Both the position numbers and the translations under genes were made by a program. Below are positions 9,091-17,408 of a stretch of 64,000 nucleotides of DNA, piece by piece. The stretch covers positions 682,001-746,000 of the forward strand of contig CBDCZY010000002.1 in assembly GCA_965224745.1 (NCBI GenBank), read 5' to 3'. Source of the DNA: CBDCZY01 sp965224745 (GTDB lineage Bacteria; Pseudomonadota; Gammaproteobacteria; Methylococcales; Methylomonadaceae). The notes beneath the pieces were generated by a model, which worked only from the letters and a program-made list of their open reading frames with translations, searched no databases and was not told the DNA's origin. Within the stretch, counting starts at the first letter, position 1; every line of letters begins with the position of its first letter.

Positions 9091-9248
9091 AAGCTAGGAT
9101 TCAATAACATACGAATTTTGACTTGTCTTTTTGTCCGGCTTCTACGTTGTAGCAACAGTTGCGTAGCTTACTATGCGCCTGTTTTTACGCCTTGAAGACA
9201 AACTAAAACCCTGCGTCACGCTTTCGTATATTATTGAATCCTCGCTCC
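9090..9248. repeat. Short interspersed element, type A copy 1
   Basis: A 159-bp element has imperfect terminal inverted repeats of 24 bases at 9090-9113 and 9225-9248 (21 of 24 match) and a central, nearly palindromic core around GCGTAGC-GCTATGCGC-like sequence. It aligns over its full length with 19321-19477. Its left end falls on the ctaA stop codon, so it forms the 3' end of that transcript and could fold into a long hairpin. No coding capacity. Confidence 0.8.
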
Positions 9249-9306
9249 TTTAATCGCGAACCGTTGAAGTAATAAGACCCAACCTTTTCACTGCTATAAG
9301 TTAAAA

Positions 9307-9768
9307 ATGAGATCATTAAAAATTTTATTGGTGGTTTGGTTATTAAATGACATCATGGCTTGTGCTACGCAGCCTCTCCCATCGGATAACCTTTTCTATT
9401 CAGCACAAACAACCAAACCTTATGATGATATTTTGGCAGAGTTAAAAAGTGCCATTGCAGAATATAATTTTCGTATTACCGGCCACAGCCGAGTAGGTAA
9501 AGTGATTCGCGAGCGGGAAAACATTGCTTTTCCGGAGTATGATACGATTCAATTCTGTAACTTATCGCATGCAAAAAAATTATTGCAATTTTCGCCTCAT
9601 GCGATTGAACACATGCCCTGTAATGTCGTGATATATGCTTTTGAAGGGCGAACGGTAGTTAAAACACGGTTATTACCAACTCATTCCAATAATCATGCTT
9701 TGAATGAATTTTCGCAGCAAATGAACAAGACCCTAAAAAAGATCATCGACTTTGCTGTGGAAGATTGA
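9307..9768 (+). CDS. DUF302-family lipoprotein
   Basis: This 153-residue protein begins with a hydrophobic signal ending in IMAC, a plausible lipobox with cysteine at residue 19. The mature part is a DUF302 domain: ILAELKSAIAEYNFRITG, then FPEYDTIQFCNLSHAKKLL and MPCNVVIYAF. DUF302 proteins are small alpha/beta proteins of unknown biochemical role, often envelope-associated. A second small lipoprotein follows 55 bases downstream in the same direction, so they may be co-expressed. Confidence 0.75.
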   Translation: MRSLKILLVVWLLNDIMACATQPLPSDNLFYSAQTTKPYDDILAELKSAIAEYNFRITGHSRVGKVIRERENIAFPEYDTIQFCNLSHAKKLLQFSPHAIEHMPCNVVIYAFEGRTVVKTRLLPTHSNNHALNEFSQQMNKTLKKIIDFAVED

Positions 9769-9823
9769 ATCGGTTTTATTCCTTTTGTATCAATTTTTCA
9801 TTTCATAAACTTGTCAATTCCCT

Positions 9824-10210
9824 ATGTTAAAAAATAAATTATCGCTAATGCTCTTACTTTTGTTACTGGCCGGGTGTAGTTCTCAACCGCAGAACGGTGA
9901 TACTGCTTCCCCTAAAAATGGACTGGCCAATGACTTCCCTACCCAAGACCGCGTTGAATATGTTTTGCAATGTATGCAAAAACATGGCGGTCAACGCTAT
10001 GAAACACTCTATCCCTGTATTTGCAGTGCTGACAAACTGGCAGAAAAAATTACATTCACAGAGTATACCGAAGCAAAAACTTTTACTTATTTACGTGGCA
10101 CTCCCGGTGAGAATGGAGCCGTATTTAGAGACCCACCCAAAGCTAAAGAATTAAGAAAAAAACTTGAAGACGCCGAGTTGTATGCCGCACAAGCCTGCTT
10201 TGTGAAATAA
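9824..10210 (+). CDS. Small lipoprotein of unknown function
   Basis: A 128-residue protein has a lipoprotein signal LLLLLLAGCSS (cysteine at about residue 18) followed by a Ser/Asn-rich linker. The mature domain has four cysteines (VLQCMQKHG, YPCICSADKL, QACFVK) that could form two disulfides, and a charged helical tail rich in Lys and Glu. I do not recognise a named family. Similar small Cys-containing proteins occur near PQQ-dependent alcohol oxidation genes in methylotrophs, but I cannot confirm homology from sequence alone. A hairpin terminator follows. Confidence 0.7.
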   Translation: MLKNKLSLMLLLLLLAGCSSQPQNGDTASPKNGLANDFPTQDRVEYVLQCMQKHGGQRYETLYPCICSADKLAEKITFTEYTEAKTFTYLRGTPGENGAVFRDPPKAKELRKKLEDAELYAAQACFVK

Positions 10211-10224
10211 TAAGCATTAACCCT

Positions 10225-10262
10225 GCAACCCTCTTTCAGACCTCATCGAAAGGGTTGCTTGC
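10225..10262 (+). terminator. Hairpin terminator after small lipoprotein gene
   Basis: Inverted repeat GCAACCCTCTTTC / GAAAGGGTTGC with a 10-base loop, placed 15 bases after the stop of the lipoprotein gene. The T-tract is weak, so efficiency is uncertain. Confidence 0.5.
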
Positions 10263-10370
10263 TAAACTTGAAACACTGTTAAAACTGGCTTTTGCCGAGA
10301 GTTTAGCAATGCCCGATCCTGAATTTTGCTAAGATGAAAACTTATCATTCAATGACTGCATTGCATTTCC

Positions 10371-11801
10371 ATGGGGCAAGAAATCTCAGCGGTTCGTTTT
10401 GAACAAAAAGATTTTGATTTTTTTTATAAACAATTAAATATAGAAACGGAACACCTTAAATATTTAATCGAGAAGCAAGCGCTATCAGAACAATCTCCTA
10501 TTGCTGGCTTCGAAGTGGAAGCATGGCTGCTAGATCGGGGCATGCGACCAACCCCCTCCAATCAATTGTTTTTGGAACAGCTTGACAGCTCACTGGCTTC
10601 CGCTGAGCTGGCGAAATTTAATATCGAATTAAATAATATCCCCATCCCTCTCACCAACGAAGTATTAAGGTTATTACACGAGGATCTAGCTCAAACCTGG
10701 CAAGCAGCCAACCAAACAGCAAATCAGCAGAACATTCATCTTGCTTTGATAGGAACCATGCCAACATTAGAGCAAGATCAGTTAAGTTTAAAAAACATGT
10801 CCGAGATGAATCGTTATCGGGCGCTTAACGAACAAATTCTGAATTCACGAGGCAAACCGATTCACATTGATATTTCCGGCAAAGAACACCTGAAATTTGA
10901 TCATTTTGACGTCATGCTTGAAGCTGCGACAACTTCTTTTCAAATCCACACTCAGGTGCCTTTCCCACTAGCGCATCATTATTATAACGCGTCAATTATT
11001 GCATCAGCGCCCTTGGTAGCTATCGCAGCCAATGGACCCTATTTATTTGGTAAAGATTTATGGGATGAAACCCGCATTCCTCTGTTTGAGCAAGCGATTG
11101 AAACGGGCGGTTATGCGGGAGCCGCTCACGGCCCCTTAAAGCGAGTCAGTTTTGGATCAGGTTATGCCAGGGAATCAATATTCGAATGTTTTGCCGAAAA
11201 CGTGGAGCATTTTCCAATTTTGCTCCCGATAAAGTTTGAAAGTGACCCGGCCGAATTTGAATATCTACGTTTACATAACGGAACGATCTGGCGATGGAAT
11301 CGGCCGTTAGTTGGTTTTGACGATGATAAAACGCCTCATTTTCGCATTGAAAACCGGACACCTGCCGCAGGCCCAAGCATTGTTGATCAAATAGCAAATG
11401 CTGCTTTTTATTATGGGCTTGCTAACCAGTTGACGAATGAAATTATAAAGAACGGCATTCCTTTTCCTTTTTCACAAGCTAAGGATAACTTTTATCAAGC
11501 CGCCCGTCATGGATTGAATGGTCATATCATCTGGCAAAACGGCGAAAAGCATCGCCTCCAGTCTTTCTTGACAGATCACCTAATCCCAAAAGCATCCCAA
11601 GGATTACGAGCTTTGCAAATTCAGCCGGAGCAAATCGACAACTATTTAGGTATTATCAAGCACAGAGTCCGTAATAAACAAACCGGCGCTCAGTGGCAAC
11701 GTGAATTTATTAAAAAACACCCCAACCAATTTCGCTTGATGATGAAACACTATGTTCAGCATCAATCATCAGGTAAACCAGTCTCTGAATGGCCGCTATG
11801 A
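10371..11801 (+). CDS. GCS2-type glutamate-cysteine ligase-like protein
   Basis: This 476-residue protein belongs to the carboxylate-amine ligase group related to plant-type glutamate-cysteine ligase (GCS2). Signs are the N-terminal IAGFEVEAWLLDR (Mg-ATP binding acidic residues), TSFQIHTQVP, and the substrate-loop region HNGTIWRWNRPLVGF with IENRTPAAGPS. Whether it makes gamma-glutamylcysteine or another amide cannot be decided here. It overlaps the next gene, an aspartoacylase/succinylglutamate desuccinylase-like protein, by 13 bases, so ligase and deacylase are translationally coupled. That pairing suggests a small acyl-amino acid or peptide pathway rather than plain glutathione synthesis. 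Confidence 0.75.
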   Translation: MGQEISAVRFEQKDFDFFYKQLNIETEHLKYLIEKQALSEQSPIAGFEVEAWLLDRGMRPTPSNQLFLEQLDSSLASAELAKFNIELNNIPIPLTNEVLRLLHEDLAQTWQAANQTANQQNIHLALIGTMPTLEQDQLSLKNMSEMNRYRALNEQILNSRGKPIHIDISGKEHLKFDHFDVMLEAATTSFQIHTQVPFPLAHHYYNASIIASAPLVAIAANGPYLFGKDLWDETRIPLFEQAIETGGYAGAAHGPLKRVSFGSGYARESIFECFAENVEHFPILLPIKFESDPAEFEYLRLHNGTIWRWNRPLVGFDDDKTPHFRIENRTPAAGPSIVDQIANAAFYYGLANQLTNEIIKNGIPFPFSQAKDNFYQAARHGLNGHIIWQNGEKHRLQSFLTDHLIPKASQGLRALQIQPEQIDNYLGIIKHRVRNKQTGAQWQREFIKKHPNQFRLMMKHYVQHQSSGKPVSEWPL

Positions 11802-12811
11802 TAGAAGCTTTGCCATTACAACAACTCGATTATGTTCCTGAGGCCTTGCTAACTGCTAAACCGGAACAATTACATGACTCGTTTCCACACCCAACCCTCT
11901 TTCATTTAAAAGGCAAACAAACCCAACCAATTTTTGTATCAGTGATGCTACATGGCAACGAACCAACTGGCTTCTTAGCCCTTCAAACATTGTTAAAAAA
12001 ATATCAGCAGCAAACTCTACCAAGATCACTCTCTTTTTTTCTAGGAAATACACTAGCGGCTAAAGAAAAAATGCGCCGTTTACCTGAGCAACCCGATTAC
12101 AATCGAGTTTGGCCAGGCACTGAGCAAGCGCAGTCACCGGAAAGCCTTATGATGAAAAACATCATTGCTAACATGCAACAACGCCAGATTTTGTTAAGTG
12201 TCGATATTCATAACAATACCGGCTTGAACCCTCACTATGCTTGTGTAAACAAACTGGATGACCCATTTTTGCAGCTCGCCTCATTGTTTAGTCGATTAGT
12301 CGTTTATTTTACTCGTCCTAAAGGCGTTCAATCGGCAGCACTTGCAGAACTTTGCCCTGCCGTTACGTTGGAATGTGGTCAGCCTGGGCAGCATTATGGC
12401 GTAGATCATGCGGTACAATTCCTAGAAACTTGCCTTACCATTGACCATTTGCCGGACCGTCCTGTTGCACCGAGAGACATCGACGTTTTCCGTACGGTCG
12501 CGCAAGTAACCGTTAAAAAAGATTGCCGTTTTAGCTTCAACGATGATAGTGTCGATTTACTACTCAGCCGCGAGCTTGAAAAGCTTAATTTTACAGAAGT
12601 AGCCACTGGCACTATTTTTGGCAAGGTGGCAAATCTAAACGAATTACCCCTTATCGCACTGGATCAGTCGGGCACAAATCGGACTGATGATTTTTTTGAT
12701 CTTGAATCTAATCACCTTATTTTCAAGAAAAAAGCTATGCCATCAATGCTGACTTTGAATGAAACGATTATTCGTCAAGATTGTTTATGTTATTTAATGG
12801 AGCGCACATAA
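11789..12811 (+). CDS. Succinylglutamate desuccinylase/aspartoacylase-family zinc hydrolase
   Basis: This 340-residue protein is an M14-like metallo-hydrolase of the AstE/AspA family. The zinc site can be read as HGNEPTG (His and Glu ligands, about residue 55) and the later DIHNNTG histidine. Between them lies DYNRVWPG, which holds the substrate-binding arginine, and VTLECGQPG has the catalytic glutamate. The C-terminal part is a beta-rich domain. It starts inside the end of the ligase gene (13-base overlap) and its stop abuts the next ATG, so three genes form a tight operon. Substrate unknown; N-acyl amino acid or amide hydrolysis is the family role. Confidence 0.8.
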   Translation: MAAMIEALPLQQLDYVPEALLTAKPEQLHDSFPHPTLFHLKGKQTQPIFVSVMLHGNEPTGFLALQTLLKKYQQQTLPRSLSFFLGNTLAAKEKMRRLPEQPDYNRVWPGTEQAQSPESLMMKNIIANMQQRQILLSVDIHNNTGLNPHYACVNKLDDPFLQLASLFSRLVVYFTRPKGVQSAALAELCPAVTLECGQPGQHYGVDHAVQFLETCLTIDHLPDRPVAPRDIDVFRTVAQVTVKKDCRFSFNDDSVDLLLSRELEKLNFTEVATGTIFGKVANLNELPLIALDQSGTNRTDDFFDLESNHLIFKKKAMPSMLTLNETIIRQDCLCYLMERT

Positions 12812-13246
12812 ATGAATGATGCATTCTGGAAAGAAAAAAAACTGATTGATATGAATGAGCAGGAATGGGAATCCTTATGCGATGGCTGCGGCAAATGCTG
12901 CTTACACAAATTAGAAGATGCTGATACGGGCCAAGTTTTTTATACCAGTGTTGTTTGTGATCTAAACAACTTAGACACCTGCCGATGCACCAAGTATAGC
13001 GAACGCTGTTCCTTGGTACCCGACTGTCTGGATTTAAAACAACATGAATTTGCTGATTTTAATTGGTTGCCAGCAACCTGCGCCTATCGTTTACTTAGTC
13101 ATGGAGAAGATCTCCCTGATTGGCACCCTTTGGTCTCAGGAAACCCAGACAGCATTCATAAAGCTGGTGTCTCCATCAGAAGCTATGCGATGCCAGAATC
13201 AGATATTGACTCGCTTGAAGATCATATTATTGAGTGGCTGGAATAA
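12812..13246 (+). CDS. YcgN/UPF0260 family cysteine-cluster protein
   Basis: This 144-residue protein has the YcgN-type pattern: CDGCGKCCLHKLED at 23-36, CDLNNLDTCRCTKYSERCSLVPDCL in the middle, and LPATCAYRLL. The clustered cysteines look able to bind a metal or Fe-S/Zn site; the family has no established activity. It starts directly after the aspartoacylase-like stop (no gap) and ends the three-gene operon. It converges with a minus-strand gene 20 bases away. Confidence 0.85.
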   Translation: MNDAFWKEKKLIDMNEQEWESLCDGCGKCCLHKLEDADTGQVFYTSVVCDLNNLDTCRCTKYSERCSLVPDCLDLKQHEFADFNWLPATCAYRLLSHGEDLPDWHPLVSGNPDSIHKAGVSIRSYAMPESDIDSLEDHIIEWLE

Positions 13247-13265
13247 TCCTATATAGATAATATTG

Positions 13266-13550
13266 CTATTCCTTAACCCATTCTTGCAAAGCAGCAATAA
13301 CGCTTTTCGCTTGATCTTGGCTTGAAATATTAAATTTAGACTTTTGCTGGTATTCTCCGTTTCTTTTTTGGTAGCGGCGAATGGTATATTTTTCGGGACC
13401 AAATTCTTGTTTAGCCCGATCAAGATCCTGATACTTAAACATCACCGTCGCCCAAGCGCCCTTAGTCAACACTTTTTTATCAAGTTCCTTGACTGTTTGG
13501 ACACCACCATCAGTGTAATCAACCGTTAGTTCATCAACATTTTCAGCCAT
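13266..13550 (-). CDS. Conserved hypothetical protein
   Basis: A 94-residue soluble protein with no signal or membrane segment. The sequence reads as a compact domain, with LDKKVLTKGAWATVMFKYQDLD, EKYTIRRYQKRNGEYQQ and a C-terminal helix AKSVIAALQEWV. The composition and frame use are those of a real gene, and I believe similar short proteins occur in other proteobacteria, but I know no function. It sits alone between the YcgN-like gene (convergent) and the beta-propeller gene (54 bases upstream, same strand). Confidence 0.7.
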   Translation of the reverse strand: MAENVDELTVDYTDGGVQTVKELDKKVLTKGAWATVMFKYQDLDRAKQEFGPEKYTIRRYQKRNGEYQQKSKFNISSQDQAKSVIAALQEWVKE

Positions 13551-13604
13551 AATATCCTCTAAATTATTATCTCTATATCAATCATCAATACCCTTAAATA
13601 CAAT

Positions 13605-14564
13605 TTATAAACACTTACCAAACGCACGACTACCATCGCCCGTCTCAATGGTATGAATCACTTTTAGCGTTTTAGTGTCAATTACTGAAACAGTGTTATC
13701 AAACCAATTAGCAACATAAACATGATGGTCATCAGGGTGAGTACAAATACCTTCTGGTTTCTCACCTACTTCAACAGTCGATATAACCTTTAACTTTTGT
13801 GTATCAATGACCGAAACTGTGTCGTCATCTTGATTGGTAACAAAGAGCCGACTGTCGTCTTGAGCCAAGGCTGGGGTATAAGGCATGCTGCCTACTTTGA
13901 TCGTCGCTATAATTTCCAATGTATCGGCATTTACAACGCTAACATCATTGCTTTCAACATTCGCGGTATAAATTTTTTCCCCCTGCTTATCTATAGTCAA
14001 CCCAAAAGGATGCTTGCCCACATCCTTCGTCTTCACCACCTTAAGGCTGGTTAAATCAATTTTAGAAACTGAGTTGCTTTCCCTGTTTGCTACGTAGAGC
14101 CAATGATTATCAAAACTCGCTGCCATGCCAGACGGCGAACGCCCCACCTTAATTTGTTTTAATTTGAGATAGGTATTACTGTCGTAAATGGCAACACTAT
14201 TTTTAAACCAATCAGCTAGAAAAATCATCTTGTCTTGACGATCTGTAGCAATCCCCAAGCCACCCTTAGCCGCCGGAATTGAACGTACCAACTTAAGACT
14301 GTTCGCGTCAACAACCGAAAAACCCGCTTTTTCAGGCGTACTGATAAAAACCTTGGTGTTGTTATTGCTGACCGCAACACCTGCCGGCTTGCCGGGTATG
14401 TCTATAGACTTGATGACTTTGTGGGTCGCGGTATCAATCACAGAAACGGTTTCTGCTAATTGATTGGTGATAAAAGCCAATGGCTTAGCATTGGCTTGTG
14501 GCAAATAGAGAGCTAAAGCGATTAGTAACGCTAAGCTGGAGTAAAGATACCGAAAGTAACCCAT
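13605..14564 (-). CDS. Periplasmic YVTN-type beta-propeller protein
   Basis: This 319-residue exported protein has a signal peptide (hydrophobic 10-21, cut after NANA at about 26) and seven repeats of the YVTN/YNCE type, for example LAFITNQLAETVSVIDTATH, KVFISTPEKAGFSVVD, LYVANRESNSVSKID and VYVANWFDNTVSVID. It folds as a seven-blade propeller. In methylotrophs such proteins accompany PQQ-dependent alcohol dehydrogenase genes. Here its partner is the SRPBCC protein 10 bases upstream in the same operon, itself of the MxaD kind, so a periplasmic accessory role in alcohol oxidation is likely but not shown. Confidence 0.85.
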   Translation of the reverse strand: MGYFRYLYSSLALLIALALYLPQANAKPLAFITNQLAETVSVIDTATHKVIKSIDIPGKPAGVAVSNNNTKVFISTPEKAGFSVVDANSLKLVRSIPAAKGGLGIATDRQDKMIFLADWFKNSVAIYDSNTYLKLKQIKVGRSPSGMAASFDNHWLYVANRESNSVSKIDLTSLKVVKTKDVGKHPFGLTIDKQGEKIYTANVESNDVSVVNADTLEIIATIKVGSMPYTPALAQDDSRLFVTNQDDDTVSVIDTQKLKVISTVEVGEKPEGICTHPDDHHVYVANWFDNTVSVIDTKTLKVIHTIETGDGSRAFGKCL

Positions 14565-14574
14565 GCAGCGACGA

Positions 14575-15135
14575 TTATTCAGCTAGTTTTTTTAAATTTT
14601 CCAAGCCTTCTTTGAAGACGGCCGTAACAGCACTATTAGCAGCATCTTCGTTGAGTTCCGCGGGTGGCTTATTATTCATATAACCCCGATAAAAACCCGC
14701 TTTCCAGGTTACTTCAGAACCACTGCCTTTCTTTTTTACGGTAATTGTCGCAGCATAATTACTTACCGGCAGCACCTTAATATCCACATCAGCACCAGAA
14801 TGCTTGATGGTTTTAACAGTACTCATATCGGTGATTTTATAAGCATATTCCATCTTATCCTCTTTATACTTCTTGAGTTCTTCCGAGATGGTACCGCCAT
14901 CTTTGAGGGTTAAAACACGCGTTGCACCTTTTTTGTTACCACCATCATGGGTGGTTTTGGAAACTGCTGGTAACCAAGATATATCGCCAAAATCTTTAAT
15001 AATCGACCAAATTTTATCTGGTGCGGCATCAATTTTTATTTTCTCTTTTACTTTTTGGCGAACGGGGCCATGAGCATGAGCAATAGTTGCCGTTAAAAAG
15101 AATGCTACAGACAACATTAAAGCGAATTTCTTCAT
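14575..15135 (-). CDS. Periplasmic SRPBCC (MxaD-like) protein
   Basis: The protein has a signal peptide (MKKFALMLSVAFFLTATIAHA) and an SRPBCC/polyketide-cyclase fold: VKEKIKIDAAPDKIWSIIKDF, ISWLPAVSKT, TRVLTLKDGGTISEEL and a C-terminal helix NSAVTAVFKEGLENLKKLA. This matches MxaD, reported to help electron transfer between methanol dehydrogenase and its cytochrome. The frame could begin four codons earlier at 15147, but GGAGAT sits 5 bases before ATG 15135, which also begins the signal peptide cleanly, so I use 15135 (186 residues). It is in operon with the beta-propeller gene. No alcohol dehydrogenase gene lies in the window. Confidence 0.82.
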   Translation of the reverse strand: MKKFALMLSVAFFLTATIAHAHGPVRQKVKEKIKIDAAPDKIWSIIKDFGDISWLPAVSKTTHDGGNKKGATRVLTLKDGGTISEELKKYKEDKMEYAYKITDMSTVKTIKHSGADVDIKVLPVSNYAATITVKKKGSGSEVTWKAGFYRGYMNNKPPAELNEDAANSAVTAVFKEGLENLKKLAE

Positions 15136-15340
15136 TCTATCTCCCATTTCAAGTCACTAAAATTTGCAAAAGAAACGATTATACGGGAAAAAACGACCCA
15201 CATAAATGAATAGCCAACTGCTCCGTACTTTATTCAACATGTGTCTTGATCAAACTGAATAAAGCCATGTGATATCTCTATATAAAAAACTTGGTATAAC
15301 CAAGTAACCCAAATCGATGGTAATACCGAAACACTATGGA

Positions 15341-15838
15341 TTAAATCGGTTCAGCACAAATTTGCACCCGGTTTCGCCCCGCTCTTTTAGCTTGATAAAG
15401 TGCTCCATCAGCCTTTTCTACTAGTTTTCGTGCAGCAATACCTTGGTGTGGATGTATTGAAGCAACACCGACACTAATCGTAACGAAAAAACTTTCTTCT
15501 GTCGTTGCGTGTTTAATCTCTAAAGCTACGATGGCTGTTCTAACATGCTCTGCAAAAGAGGCAGCACCGTTAAGGTCAGTGTTTGGCAGTAAAATTGTAA
15601 ATTCTTCTCCGCCATAGCGAGCAACCAAGTCGGCTGTTCGATGAGCATGCGAAGCAATGGCTTTACTAATGTTGACCAAGCACGTATCACCTGCCTGATG
15701 GCCATAGCAATCATTATATGCTTTAAAATTATCGATATCCGCAAAAAGCAAAGAAAGAGAGTTTTTATCACGAACGGCTCGATTCCATTCTTGATTCAAC
15801 ATTTCGTCGAAATGTTGGCGATTTGACAAATTAGTCAA
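15341..15838 (-). CDS. GGDEF (diguanylate cyclase) domain cut from Amt by an in-frame TAG
   Basis: The 165 codons encode a complete GGDEF domain. LLFADIDNFKAYND holds the metal-binding aspartate, RYGGEEF is the active-site loop, and RTAD five residues before it is the inhibitory I-site, so the cyclase looks catalytically intact. There is no credible start: the only candidate is TTG 15838, inside the DGLT motif that begins every GGDEF domain and without a ribosome site. The frame continues upstream for 20 more codons through a helical linker (EVEKSKAIEQQLRSRARTDG) straight to the amber stop of the ammonium transporter gene, in the same frame. The domain is thus the C-terminal half of an Amt-GGDEF fusion broken by one codon. 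It is either a pseudogene fragment or reached by read-through. Confidence 0.8.
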   Translation of the reverse strand: MTNLSNRQHFDEMLNQEWNRAVRDKNSLSLLFADIDNFKAYNDCYGHQAGDTCLVNISKAIASHAHRTADLVARYGGEEFTILLPNTDLNGAASFAEHVRTAIVALEIKHATTEESFFVTISVGVASIHPHQGIAARKLVEKADGALYQAKRAGRNRVQICAEPI

Positions 15839-15898
15839 CCCATCAGTTCTGGCCCGTGATCTTAATTGTTGTTCGATGGCTTTGCTTTTTTCAACTTC

Positions 15899-15901
15899 CT
15901 A
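15899..15901 (-). other. In-frame amber codon joining Amt and GGDEF frames
   Basis: The TAG separates codon 445 of amt (CAA, Gln) from GAA of the GGDEF linker. Distances are exact: 15898 to 15838 is 60 bases, so both open frames share one phase. Reading it as a sense codon gives a 631-residue protein. The sequence shows only the codon; whether it terminates, is read through or is a recent mutation (or sequencing error) is open. Confidence 0.9.
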
Positions 15902-17236
15902 TTGCACAGCATCCAGTACCCGGTTGTATTCCAGTTGCAAAGCTCCGATATCTGAATGAGGGTTAATATCCACACGATTTGTAAAATTATTTTCACAAGA
16001 TTGTGTCCGCATTTTTTCGGCCAATATATAAACTTCTGAAGTAGCTCCGTGTTCTCCTGCGTTAAGCCCTATACGCTCAATATCAGCCGATACCCTTAGC
16101 GGGACAAATCTGTCTACCAACCTCAGTAACAGCAACATGACACCAAATGAATAGGCCACTGTCACTATGGCTCCGGTTAACTGAACGAACAGCTGATCCC
16201 AACGGGAATAGCCTTGAATAAAAGAGTCAGAATTGCTAAACAAGCTTACCGCTAGTGTTCCCCAAACGCCGGGAAACAAATGTACCGGGACTGCGCCGAC
16301 AGCATCATCGATCTTGAGTTTTTCCAGTATAAAGGTGCCCAATAAGCTAAGGCCACCCGCTACAACGCCTATGATGGCTGCATTGAGCGTTGAAACCGTG
16401 CTACATGATCCTGTGATTGCCACAAGACCCGCCAAAATTCCCACCATGATATGGATAATATTGGGTTGCGGCTCTCTAAACCAGCTTAATGCAGTCGTTG
16501 CTGCGCCACCAAATGCTGCAGCAACAATGGTATTAAGAAAAACAACTGGCAACAAAGCATCAGAAGCTAAGAGACTGCCTCCAATAAACCCGAACCAACC
16601 CATGATTAGTAAGAATGTCCCAGCGGTTGCATAAGTGAGGTTTTCTCCTTGAAAAGAACCAGTTTGATTCTCATCAAAACGACCTAACCTTGGTCCTATA
16701 ACGATAATTGCCGCTAATGCGGCACTTCCGCCAACCACATGCACCACCGATGCACCGGCAAAATCTATAAAACCAAGCGCTTCCAGCCATCCTTTCGATA
16801 CGGAATGATCATGGCCTGCCCAGATCCAATGACCGACGATCGGGTAGATAAAACTAGCGGTGATAAAAGCAACGATCAAATAGCCGGTAAAACGGATTCT
16901 TTCCGCAACGGCGCCTGAAATAATGGTGACTGCAGTCGCGCAAAAGCTGAGTTGAAATAACATGTACGCATGATCAAACGAGTTTGGGCCAGCTTCAAAA
17001 AGAAATTGAGTAGATCCCACAAAGCCATTGATACTCTCTCCATACATCAGACCGAAACCCAATATTCCGAAGATGGTTCCTACGATGCAAAAATCGGCGA
17101 GATTCTTGATGGCAACACTGATGCTGTTTTTGGTTCGAGTCAATCCGGTTTCTAAGAACACAAAGCCTGGTTGCATCATAATGACCAAGACTGTGCAGAG
17201 TAAAATCCAAACCACGTCTAGTGGATTGTTCGCCAT
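15899..17236 (-). CDS. amt: Ammonium transporter (Amt), probably Amt-GGDEF sensor fusion
   Basis: This 445-residue protein spans the membrane about 11 times. It has the Amt signature FAGASVVHVVGG with the first pore histidine and AVPVHLFPGVWG with the second. The C-terminal signature GLNAGEHGATSE is followed by a helix that ends DAVQ and then TAG at 15899-15901. The tail is longer than in plain AmtB, and the frame continues past TAG into a GGDEF domain (15341-15898). Amt-sensor fusions are known in which transport or binding of ammonium controls the attached output domain. No glnK lies beside it, unlike nitrogen-assimilation amtB genes, which favours a sensor role. A CAG-to-TAG change would explain the stop. 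Confidence 0.9.
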   Translation of the reverse strand: MANNPLDVVWILLCTVLVIMMQPGFVFLETGLTRTKNSISVAIKNLADFCIVGTIFGILGFGLMYGESINGFVGSTQFLFEAGPNSFDHAYMLFQLSFCATAVTIISGAVAERIRFTGYLIVAFITASFIYPIVGHWIWAGHDHSVSKGWLEALGFIDFAGASVVHVVGGSAALAAIIVIGPRLGRFDENQTGSFQGENLTYATAGTFLLIMGWFGFIGGSLLASDALLPVVFLNTIVAAAFGGAATTALSWFREPQPNIIHIMVGILAGLVAITGSCSTVSTLNAAIIGVVAGGLSLLGTFILEKLKIDDAVGAVPVHLFPGVWGTLAVSLFSNSDSFIQGYSRWDQLFVQLTGAIVTVAYSFGVMLLLLRLVDRFVPLRVSADIERIGLNAGEHGATSEVYILAEKMRTQSCENNFTNRVDINPHSDIGALQLEYNRVLDAVQ

Positions 17237-17408
17237 AAAAACCCCTTTTTTGGGCGGTGATAAATCGATCCTGATTACATTGTCTGCAATTATAAACCTA
17301 ACGAAAAACCAGGGTCTATTAAAAATTACAAATTGTGCGATTTAAGCCAAAAAGCTCTTCTGTTTTTACGCAGAGGTACAATTATTAGAAGCACCCTTAA
17401 GCAATCTA

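Noticed and set aside
15341..17236. Reading the amt TAG as pyrrolysine
   Set aside because: Other genes here (ctaA, the ISKra4-like first frame) end with TAG, the organism type is not known to use pyrrolysine, and no pyl genes are seen.
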